Shown: one piece after another, positions 1 to 7,251 of the stretch
Layout: every line of letters starts with the position of its first letter
Numbering within the stretch: position 1 is the stretch's first letter
Assembly (NCBI RefSeq): GCF_028623165.1
Contig: NZ_CP117768.1
Coordinates: forward strand, 2,356,001 to 2,420,000
Direction of reading: 5' to 3'
DNA length: 64,000 nucleotides
Source: Nostoc sp. UHCC 0926
Lineage (GTDB): Bacteria; Cyanobacteriota; Cyanobacteriia; Cyanobacteriales; Nostocaceae
Notes under the pieces: model-generated
Database searches by the model: none
What the model was told of the DNA's origin: nothing
The model's input: only the letters and a program-made list of their open reading frames with translations
Made by a program: the position numbers and the translations under genes

Positions 1-182
1 AACACCACCAAAAAATACAGCAATCCCCTTGTCCAAACCTGGGGCAAGCTATCAAGTAAATCCTTGGTTGCATAAGCCCAATCATCAGTTGATCTAGCTG
101 GGGTTTGCTCCCTTAAAATTTCCTCGCCCTGTTCTACCTCATAGATTTGGGTTTGAACCCTTGCATTGAATGTGTTTGGCAT
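1..182 (-). CDS. HlyD-family secretion adaptor, N-terminal part only
   Basis: An open frame on the minus strand starts at an ATG at 180-182 and runs off the left edge of the window, so only about 60 residues are visible. It begins MPNTFNARVQTQIYEVEQ, continues as a short polar stretch, and ends in the beginning of a hydrophobic helix (VWTRGLLYFLVV). A short cytoplasmic tail followed by one membrane anchor is the usual start of periplasmic adaptors of the HlyD/membrane-fusion family. It lies 80 bp downstream of a C39-peptidase ABC transporter on the same strand, which is the normal operon partner. The adaptor call is inferred mainly from that context, because the diagnostic lipoyl/barrel part is outside the window. 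Confidence 0.6.
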   Translation of the reverse strand, partial: MPNTFNARVQTQIYEVEQGEEILREQTPARSTDDWAYATKDLLDSLPQVWTRGLLYFLVV

Positions 183-261
183 AATTTTTCCTGATATCAA
201 TTTTGGATTTGGGATTTTGGCAGTGGGGAGATAAGAAAAGCTTTTTACTTTTCCTCTTTTT

Positions 262-2982
262 TCACCCTGCAACATCCAACTGCTGATGATTGAGATAAAA
301 ATAATGTCCTCGCTTTGCCATCAACTCTTGGTGAGTCCCACTCTCAACCAACACGCCGCGATCCAGCACCAAAATCAAATCTGCATGACGCACAGTTGAA
401 AGGCGATGGGCGATTACTAAGGTAGTTCTGCCCTTAAGAATTGTGTTTAAATTCGTCTGAATAATCCTTTCTGACTCTGCATCCAGATGGGAAGTCGCTT
501 CATCCAAAACCAACAGCTTGGGATTGCCTAACAACGCCTTAGCGATCGCAATTCTTTGTCGCTGTCCTCCAGACAACATCCCTCCTCCTTCACCAATCTG
601 GGTTTCATAACCCATAGGTAACTTTTTAATAAACTCATCAGCACCCGCCAATCGTGCCGCCTCAATAATCTCTGCTAAAGTTGCCCCAGGATGTGCCAAG
701 CTAATATTTTCCCGAATCGTTCCGCCAAACAAAAAGGTATCTTGGTCAACTACTCCAACCTGCTCGCGTAGAGAACGCAACGAAAGACTGGTAATATCCT
801 GCCCATCAATCAACACTTTGCCATTTGTGGGGGGATATAACCCCAAAACCAGCTTAGAAATCGTGGTTTTCCCCGAACCACTCCGTCCCACCAGGGCAAC
901 CATTTGCCCGCTGTGTACTTCAAAACTGAGATTTTCCAAAACATTGATATCGCCTTCAGGGTGATAGCGAAACGTCACGTTGTCAAAGCGAATATTACCT
1001 TGAATGGGTGGTAAAGATTGCCGCGCCTGGTGCTGCAAATCCTCTTCTGGTTCTGCATCCAACACATCATTAATCCGTTCCACCGCAATCACCACTTCTT
1101 GCAATTGATTCCACAAAACTGTTAATCGTTGGAAGGGTCTAATAATATTTCCCAGCAGCATATTAAATGCCACCAATTGCCCAATGGTTAACTCGTTGTG
1201 AATCACTTGGTACGCCCCAAACCACAGCAAAACGGTAGTTACCACTGCTTCAATTGTGTTGCTGAATATTTGCAGGCGATTGCTGATAACTTGCCCAGAA
1301 AAGTTAGTTTTTACTTCCTTAGTTAATAACTCTTCCCAATGCCAACGCACTGTCTGTTCCACGGCTGTGGATTTAACTGTTCGTACACCAGAAAGGGCTT
1401 CAATCAAATAGCTACTTTCATTAGCAACAGCATTAAAGATTTCTCTAGAAATCTTTTGTAAAAAAGGTGTGGCAATCAATGCTAGCAGGAAAAAAGGCGG
1501 TACAATCACCAACACCAACAACGCCATTTTCCAGCTGTACCAAAACATCAATCCTAAATAGATAAAGACAGTGACTAAATCCAGTAGGATGGATAACGCC
1601 TCACCGGAGAGGAAGCGTTGAATTTTGCGGTTTTCCTGTACACGAGAGATAATATCCCCCACATAACGGGACTCAAAGTAACTCAAGGGTAACCGCAGGG
1701 TATGACGAATAAATCCCACAATCAGTGCTAAATCGAGCTTATTCGCTGTATGGTCTAACAGATATTGCCGCAACCCTGTCATCGCCACACGGAATAAACT
1801 AAAAATCAGTAACCCTAACCCCACCGCCGTTAAGGTTAGTTCAGAACGCTGCACCACTACTCGGTCTAAAATTAACTGGGTGAATAAGGGAGTAACAAGT
1901 CCAAATATCTGGATAAATAAGGAAGCAACAAACACTTCCAGCATTACTAAAGAGTGAGGCTTGATCAACTCAAAGAATTGCCAAAAGGGAGTAGAAGTTT
2001 CTTTGGTATCCTTGAGCATGGCTGTCGGTTGCAGCAGCAATGTGTAACCAGTCCAGTTGGCTTTAAATTCGGCGCGGCTGAGGCTGCATTGCCCGATCGC
2101 GGGGTCGGCTACAATAACGTGTTTGGGGGTAATTTCGTAGACAACAATGTAATGCTTGCCTTCCCAGTGGGCGATCGCAGGCAATTTTTGCTTCGCCAAT
2201 TGGTCAAGATTCGCTTTCACAGGTCGCGTAGCAAACCCAATACTTTCCGCTGCCGCCGATAACCCCCGCAGCGACGAGCCATTACGGTCAACATTGGCGA
2301 TATCCCGCAGGCGATTTACACTAAAGTTTTTCCCCCAATAGCGAGACACCATCACTAAACAAGCTGCACCACAATCCGATCCACTCTGTTGGGCAAAAAA
2401 CGGATAGCGCCGAATCACCTGCTGTAATAAATGCCCCACTCGCTGCGTGGAGTTGGGAAAATAGGCTTTGCTAATCTTTTTCTCGCGTGGCTCTACTGCT
2501 GGCGTTGACAAAATCTTCGTTTCATGGAATCGTTTGGAGTCAGATGGGGGATTATCTGAGTCCACCTGTTGAGGGTTACGAGATAGCGTCTTAGCCCACA
2601 AATGCTCCCGAATTTGGGGATATCTAGCCATCAATGGCCACAATACTTCACCCGGAACAAAGCACAGTTGCAAGTTTACTGAAGCCCTGGCAGCGTAAGG
2701 TTTAAAGTCACCCTCATTAAACAAGGTAAATTCTCCAAATGAGTCACCTACCTCTAAAGTGGCAATTAACTCATCAGCGCTAGAGAGCAACCTGACCTTA
2801 CCAGCGATCGCAATATATATACCCGATTCAACATCAGTTCCTTGCCAGAATTTGCCGACTTTCGGGTTGATAAATTTAACTTGTTGAAGACAGTGTTGAA
2901 ATTCCTCTGTCGAAAGAGAATAACCCAGAGTATTGTTGAACTGTTGCAGAGTTACTAACTGAGCGGATATATCTTGCGCCAT
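262..2982 (-). CDS. C39-peptidase ABC exporter with N-terminal cyclic-nucleotide-binding-like domain
   Basis: A 906-residue type I secretion ABC protein that should cleave a double-glycine leader and export the peptide cargo. Domains in order: a cNMP-binding-like fold (about 15-130; GDSFGEF at 80-86), a linker, a C39 peptidase (about 190-315) with Cys204 in SGSDCGAAC, His277 in GKHYIV and Asp293 in VADPA, a six-helix membrane region (about 335-620), and an ATPase with Walker A GRSGSGKTT (699-707), signature LSGGQRQR (803-810), Walker B LLVLDEAT (823-830) and switch His859. All key residues are intact. The HlyD-type gene follows on the same strand and an HTH gene overlaps the start. The layout resembles cyanobacterial HetC/SunT-like exporters. 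No leader peptide gene was identified nearby, so the cargo is unknown. Confidence 0.88.
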   Translation of the reverse strand: MAQDISAQLVTLQQFNNTLGYSLSTEEFQHCLQQVKFINPKVGKFWQGTDVESGIYIAIAGKVRLLSSADELIATLEVGDSFGEFTLFNEGDFKPYAARASVNLQLCFVPGEVLWPLMARYPQIREHLWAKTLSRNPQQVDSDNPPSDSKRFHETKILSTPAVEPREKKISKAYFPNSTQRVGHLLQQVIRRYPFFAQQSGSDCGAACLVMVSRYWGKNFSVNRLRDIANVDRNGSSLRGLSAAAESIGFATRPVKANLDQLAKQKLPAIAHWEGKHYIVVYEITPKHVIVADPAIGQCSLSRAEFKANWTGYTLLLQPTAMLKDTKETSTPFWQFFELIKPHSLVMLEVFVASLFIQIFGLVTPLFTQLILDRVVVQRSELTLTAVGLGLLIFSLFRVAMTGLRQYLLDHTANKLDLALIVGFIRHTLRLPLSYFESRYVGDIISRVQENRKIQRFLSGEALSILLDLVTVFIYLGLMFWYSWKMALLVLVIVPPFFLLALIATPFLQKISREIFNAVANESSYLIEALSGVRTVKSTAVEQTVRWHWEELLTKEVKTNFSGQVISNRLQIFSNTIEAVVTTVLLWFGAYQVIHNELTIGQLVAFNMLLGNIIRPFQRLTVLWNQLQEVVIAVERINDVLDAEPEEDLQHQARQSLPPIQGNIRFDNVTFRYHPEGDINVLENLSFEVHSGQMVALVGRSGSGKTTISKLVLGLYPPTNGKVLIDGQDITSLSLRSLREQVGVVDQDTFLFGGTIRENISLAHPGATLAEIIEAARLAGADEFIKKLPMGYETQIGEGGGMLSGGQRQRIAIAKALLGNPKLLVLDEATSHLDAESERIIQTNLNTILKGRTTLVIAHRLSTVRHADLILVLDRGVLVESGTHQELMAKRGHYFYLNHQQLDVAG

Positions 2983-3676
2983 GAATGTCTAAATCTTTTC
3001 CTAATTTTGGAAAGTTAATAAATAAAAATTCGGTATTATCTGGAATAGCTGCCGATTTGAGGTCAGCAATCAAAATTTTGGAACCTTGAGCCTGTTCAGT
3101 GCTGTTTTGTTCAGCATTGTTAGGTTTTGGTAGTGTGGATAATCCCATCTGTTTGAGCAGTCGCTTGATGTGGCGATCGCTTACCTCAATCTCAAATTCT
3201 TTTGCTAGATGTTTCCCAAGCCAGTTAGCTGTCCAGCGGCGAAAAGCATAGCCATGATCGCGGGGACTACTGTTAATTAATTCCTTCAAACGCTCTAAAT
3301 ACTGATCATTCACAGCCTTCGGGCGACCAATGGGGCAATCTAGCCATTGATGCGCCATCCCAGTTCTGGCTATGTGTGTCCAATGTCGTGCTGTTGCTGG
3401 ACAACACCCCAAAATTTGACAAATTGACCTTTGAGTTTTTCCCTCATCTGCCAACAACATGATTTCAATCCGCTGTCGGTAAGATTCAGGTAAACTTTTT
3501 TCCAAACTTCCTAACAGTAATTTCCGTTGAAATGATGTTAAATACTTACTGCTAGTGATATTTGTATATTTTGTTTCACTTTTCATTTGGTAGTCGGACA
3601 TATACGTACAATTAACTAGTTTTTTAGACATCCGAATGTCTTGTAAATGATGCATAATTTGGCACTTGTATCTCAT
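2876..3676 (-). CDS. Helix-turn-helix protein overlapping the exporter gene
   Basis: A 266-residue protein with two DNA-binding-like units: a transposase-type HTH (about 60-105, QRSICQILGCCPATARHW) and a winged-helix-like segment (about 125-185, RRWTANWLGKHLAKEFEI) as in HTH_29/HTH_33 families. There is no DDE catalytic domain after them, so it is more likely a regulator than a transposase. Its last 107 bp overlap the start of the exporter gene in another frame; the C-terminal tail (from about residue 230) is therefore unusual and could be an artefact of a missed frameshift. Several Met codons lie early (residues 1, 8, 16, 26, 31), so the true start is uncertain. The overlap suggests translational coupling to the secretion genes. 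Confidence 0.68.
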   Translation of the reverse strand: MRYKCQIMHHLQDIRMSKKLVNCTYMSDYQMKSETKYTNITSSKYLTSFQRKLLLGSLEKSLPESYRQRIEIMLLADEGKTQRSICQILGCCPATARHWTHIARTGMAHQWLDCPIGRPKAVNDQYLERLKELINSSPRDHGYAFRRWTANWLGKHLAKEFEIEVSDRHIKRLLKQMGLSTLPKPNNAEQNSTEQAQGSKILIADLKSAAIPDNTEFLFINFPKLGKDLDIHGARYIRSVSNSATVQQYSGLFSFDRGISTLSSTS

Positions 3677-4099
3677 CTAAGTAGAGATATACAAAAGCTA
3701 ATTTTTCCTTGTAGCTCTAATACTTATTACGTTTTGTTTTTTATTTTATGCAACAAATTTAATTTTCATAAGTGAGATTTTTTATAACAAGGTTTTGTAT
3801 ATTGCTTTTGTTGTATAGAGTTAGGCTACAAATCCTATTTATAAATTCCGAAAATAGTCGCTGAATTTTAATAAAGTTTTTGTAAAGAAATTTTATTTTT
3901 TCAGAGAAATATGAGTCATAGCAGAATCGCCGTTACCACGGATGAAAATTCCTCCCCTCCTTTTCGACCAGTCAAAGGTCTTCGGGGAAAAACTTTTTGG
4001 TTTACTGTTAATCTTATCGCGGGAAGGGAGTAGGAGTTAGGAGTTATTATTCTTCCCATGCCTTATGCCCCATACCCTGTTTAGCCAATGCCCCTTTAA
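3677..4099. other. AT-rich intergenic region upstream of the HTH/exporter genes
   Basis: No supported gene. The part next to the HTH gene (about 3700-3900) is very AT-rich and probably carries its promoter. A 40-codon plus-strand frame (3911-4033) contains the phrase GLRGKTFWFTVNL, faintly like the N-terminus of REP-associated transposases, but it is too short to call. Short STRR-like strings (GGAGTTAGGAGTTA and TGCCCCATACCC types) lie at 4028-4095. Confidence 0.4.
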
Positions 4100-5608
4100 T
4101 TAAATCCAAGAATTGAACCACATTCGCAGCTTATAACCGTTAGGGGAGAGGGGTAAACCCAAATAAACAGGCATCCAGAAAATAAAAGCAACCAGAATGA
4201 TAAAAGTAATGGTGACACCTACCGCCCGGAGTTGTTGATAATAACTGCGAAGACACTGATCAACAAACCAAGCGATCGCTAAAAATACAAACACTACTGC
4301 ACACATATAGTGGTAGATAAAAACGCACCTCGTCACCTTCACCCAAGGTAATAAGTTAGCAGCATAATTTATAACTAAATACAAGGCAATCCAAGTATCA
4401 ACACTAAGAGTTGCAGGCACAGAAAAACGCTTTTCCTTCACCCAAAAAATCACTAATTGTGACACCAGCATCCCTACTAAAAACAATATTGCAGCGACAC
4501 CAAACCACCACAAAAATGGATTACCCATTGCATGGACATCATAAATAACTTGTCCAGCACCGGCAGGTAAAGGCGGCCCCATCACAGGTAATGGTTCGGT
4601 GATACTTTCAGCCGTTTGATAATAATATGCCATTGGTCGAGTCATCAACGGCCATTTGTACCAGGCAGCACAGTAAGGATGCACGTTAGGACTATTGCCA
4701 CCTAAATGCAGGTGAAACTTCAAAATTTGCTGATGTACTGCAATGAATCCATATGTTTTATCTAGTTGAAGGTGGGGAATCCAGATGATGCTGTAGATAA
4801 AAGCTGGGATAATTACTAGATAAAACAGCATCTGAAAAATATTTAGTTGAGTCAAGTTTTGTAGTGGTGTCTGAGATGAGGGAGAATAAGTACTAACTTC
4901 TGCTTCCTGACTCCTGCTTTCTACCTCCTTCAATGAGAGGGACGTAAAAATAAGTTTGGAGTTAGAAAAAGAATGCATTCCCCGAATTACCCAAGCTGCT
5001 ATCCAAATGAGATAAGCACCTGACAGAAACCATAAACCATTCCACTTAGTACCGACTGACGCACCAAAAGTAATACCAGCAAAAACTAACCAAAATGAAC
5101 GTCGCCGATTTTGGTTATCTAATGCCAATAATAAAAACCAGTGCCCTAACAAACCAAAGATGACGATATAAATATTACTTAAAGCGTAGCGAGACTCAAC
5201 CAGAAAGATACCATCACAAGCTGTGAACAAACCTGCTAAGATTGCAAAGCTACGACGATAACTCAATTGATAAGCGATCGCAGCCACAACTAAAGGGATA
5301 AATGAGCCTGTGAGGGCATTTAACCAACGATAAGTCCAAGGCGATCGCATTGAACCTGTCAGCCCATTGACAGTATCGTGCCAAAAAGGAATGTGACTGC
5401 CAATCCAAATGCCGATACCAATAATATATTGACTCAGCGGCGGATGGGCATTAAAAAATGGCGTATGCGTGAGATAATTATTACCGAATTTCGCAAAGTA
5501 AACTTCATCAAATACCAGAGTGTTGAATCGCTCCAGTCCCCAAAACCTCAAGGCGAGTGAGAGAAGAAATACACTCACCATCCCAATTCGGAACCACTTT
5601 TTATTCAT
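4100..5608 (-). CDS. PMT-family (GT39-like) phospholipid-carrier-dependent glycosyltransferase
   Basis: A 502-residue multi-pass membrane protein. Its start carries the family hallmarks: RFWGLERFNTLVFDEVYF with the acidic pair Asp-Glu near residue 35 in the first outer loop, followed by AHPPLSQ. The family transfers sugar from a polyprenyl-phosphate carrier to proteins or envelope polymers; the acceptor here is unknown. About ten hydrophobic helices follow, and the C-terminal half has the conserved loop around YYYQTAES and GNPFLWW. The cytoplasmic-type loop encoded near 4881-4928 contains a polar segment (EVESRSQEAEVSTYSPSS) whose DNA looks like a dispersed GGAGTCAGGA-type repeat, apparently carried in frame. 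It is transcribed alone, ending after the long intergenic region. Confidence 0.85.
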   Translation of the reverse strand: MNKKWFRIGMVSVFLLSLALRFWGLERFNTLVFDEVYFAKFGNNYLTHTPFFNAHPPLSQYIIGIGIWIGSHIPFWHDTVNGLTGSMRSPWTYRWLNALTGSFIPLVVAAIAYQLSYRRSFAILAGLFTACDGIFLVESRYALSNIYIVIFGLLGHWFLLLALDNQNRRRSFWLVFAGITFGASVGTKWNGLWFLSGAYLIWIAAWVIRGMHSFSNSKLIFTSLSLKEVESRSQEAEVSTYSPSSQTPLQNLTQLNIFQMLFYLVIIPAFIYSIIWIPHLQLDKTYGFIAVHQQILKFHLHLGGNSPNVHPYCAAWYKWPLMTRPMAYYYQTAESITEPLPVMGPPLPAGAGQVIYDVHAMGNPFLWWFGVAAILFLVGMLVSQLVIFWVKEKRFSVPATLSVDTWIALYLVINYAANLLPWVKVTRCVFIYHYMCAVVFVFLAIAWFVDQCLRSYYQQLRAVGVTITFIILVAFIFWMPVYLGLPLSPNGYKLRMWFNSWI

Positions 5609-5655
5609 TAGTCATTAGTCATTAGTCATTGGGCAAACAGAGCATTGGGCATTAG
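5606..5655. repeat. Heptamer short tandem repeats (ATTAGTC and ATTGGGC)
   Basis: Between the glycosyltransferase start and the acetyltransferase stop, the sequence has consecutive ATTAGTC units followed by ATTGGGC-type units. Heptanucleotide tandem repeats of this kind are common in heterocystous cyanobacteria. They fill most of the short gap between the two genes. Confidence 0.75.
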
Positions 5656-5662
5656 TCAAGAT

Positions 5663-6238
5663 TTATTCTCCCTTATTCTCTGCCCCTCTGCCCCTCCATT
5701 CTTCAGGTGCATCTAGTTGGAACAGGAGTAGTTCAATACCGTAATACTTGTTTGTCCGCCCCATTGATTTCATACCCAATCGTTCTGTTACACGGATTGA
5801 AGCATGATTTTCTGGCTTCACTACGGCATAAATCACTGGCAAGTTCAAAACACTAAATCCGTAGTTGAGCATAACTCGTCCTGCTTCTGTTGCATACCCT
5901 TTACCCCAAGAAGCTCGCCTCAAGTGCCAGCCTACCTCATAATCTTGAGTGGGTAAACCATCTTTGTCGGGCAATTGTAACAGAAGGATAGTTCCCACAA
6001 TTGTTGTAGTTTCCTTTTCGACAATTGCCCAAGATCCAGTACCATTGTTGCGTCGGTGCGTTCGCTCGATACCTTCAATCAAGCGCTGACGCTGTGACTC
6101 AATGCTTGCGGGGCGAGAAGCTTTACCGAGAAAGTGCGTAACTTCAGGGTCACTGTACATTACAAAGGCTTGCTCGGCATCGCGTTCGGGTATCCAACTG
6201 CGAATAATCAAGCGTTCGGTTTCCAAAAGATTTGTCAT
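5663..6238 (-). CDS. GNAT-family N-acetyltransferase (RimJ/RimL type)
   Basis: A 191-residue acetyltransferase. It opens with LETERLIIRSW, the usual beta-1 of the RimJ/RimL group, has a central WAIVEKETTTIVGTILL strand pair, and a motif A segment VGWHLRRASWGKGYATEAG that should bind acetyl-CoA pyrophosphate. The motif B segment VKPENHASIRVTERLGMK is also present. The substrate cannot be read from the sequence; relatives modify ribosomal proteins or small amines. The final residues (EWRGRGAENKGE) are encoded by a low-complexity stretch next to the heptamer repeats, so the C-terminus may have been extended by repeat DNA. Confidence 0.87.
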   Translation of the reverse strand: MTNLLETERLIIRSWIPERDAEQAFVMYSDPEVTHFLGKASRPASIESQRQRLIEGIERTHRRNNGTGSWAIVEKETTTIVGTILLLQLPDKDGLPTQDYEVGWHLRRASWGKGYATEAGRVMLNYGFSVLNLPVIYAVVKPENHASIRVTERLGMKSMGRTNKYYGIELLLFQLDAPEEWRGRGAENKGE

Positions 6239-6472
6239 TTTAACTTTTGGTTAAACAAAGTTGCTATTCTGCAAGATAATAAGATACTTGTGGTTGCACA
6301 GTCAAAAGCTATAGAGACAATTACATCAGCAGAGTGTTACTAAAAGAACAGGTCAAGTTTTCTGTTTAGCTAGAGAAAAAATAGCAATCCTCAGCAATCG
6401 CTAGAAAAATTCCATCAAGAATAACAAGGTTAATTTTCGAGTAGTTTACCAAATTGCTGGTGATTGAGTTGG

Positions 6473-6832
6473 TTATGCAACAGCAAATTCTGAATCTTTC
6501 CTCAGTTCCTCAGACCGAAATCCCAATACAATCTGATCCTTCGCCACACCAGCCCTAACTAGTTCCGTTGCTACCCCCTCTTCAGTGCCATCACGTTGAA
6601 TCCAAATTTTGCCATCAATAATATCAAGGTGAATCAGACAGCCGTGAACGCGACGCGTTGCAGTTGGAGAGAGTTCTGGCACTGGCTCTCGACCAAGAAT
6701 CATTACCAAATATCGATCCTGTTCTCGATCAAAGATAGTTTCATGCTGAATATTGCCGTAAGAGTAAGGAATCTTTGTGTGTTCAGTAAGAATGCTGCAA
6801 ATTAGCTGCCTATATTGCTCTAGATTAGCCAT
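6473..6832 (-). CDS. xisI: XisI-like protein
   Basis: A 119-residue protein with the full profile of XisI, first known as a controlling factor for fdxN-element excision in Anabaena: MANLEQYRQLICSILTEH at the start, then the ETIFDREQDRYLVMILG strand, the RVHGCLIHLDIIDGKIWIQRDGTEEG core, and a C-terminal LVLGFRSEELRK segment. It overlaps the upstream xisH-like gene by 13 bp, the usual arrangement. Stand-alone xisH-xisI pairs occur in many copies in cyanobacteria away from any excision element, so a direct role in excision should not be assumed here. No recombinase gene (xisF type) is seen in the window. Confidence 0.87.
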   Translation of the reverse strand: MANLEQYRQLICSILTEHTKIPYSYGNIQHETIFDREQDRYLVMILGREPVPELSPTATRRVHGCLIHLDIIDGKIWIQRDGTEEGVATELVRAGVAKDQIVLGFRSEELRKDSEFAVA

Positions 6833-7239
6833 CGGACAATAACCTCTCGCTTTGGATTAAAAACGATCAGAGGAATTTTGTAGTCTTCCAATATAAGTTT
6901 ACCAAGCGGCTCTTCTTCAAAAATATCAGTAAAAACATCCTCATGAACAGCGATATACAAAACCCGATCTCGATAATTGCGGCTCATGACAGCAAGGTAC
7001 GTAAAGTACTGACCAATCGCCTGTTCTAGGTCTGCTACTTCTGAGTCGCCACTGAAGGTTTTGATTTCTACAGCAATCTTCTGTGTTCCTTTTTCTGCTA
7101 TGAGCAACTTTTCGGTTGCCAAATCCACGTAAAGATCCTTTTTTCCCCACTTTAGATGAAAGGGATCGTTAGTAACAGTCCAGCCATCTTTAATTAGGGC
7201 ATTCTTCAAGTTTTCGTGGTAACGGTCTCTAACTGGCAT
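6820..7239 (-). CDS. xisH: XisH-like protein
   Basis: A 139-residue protein of the XisH family. It has MPVRDRYHENLKNALIKDGW at the start, the nuclease-fold-like IAVEIKTFSGDSEVADLEQA segment with an E-x-K pair, QYFTYLAVM, and the closing strand LIVFNPKREVIVRWLI. The fold resembles PD-(D/E)XK endonucleases, so a DNA-acting role is reasonable but unproven. It starts 12 bp after the stop of the phosphoenolpyruvate synthase gene on the same strand and overlaps xisI, so the three may share a transcript. A second, decayed xisH copy lies near 25.5 kb. Confidence 0.87.
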   Translation of the reverse strand: MPVRDRYHENLKNALIKDGWTVTNDPFHLKWGKKDLYVDLATEKLLIAEKGTQKIAVEIKTFSGDSEVADLEQAIGQYFTYLAVMSRNYRDRVLYIAVHEDVFTDIFEEEPLGKLILEDYKIPLIVFNPKREVIVRWLI

Positions 7240-7251
7240 AAATTACTCGAA

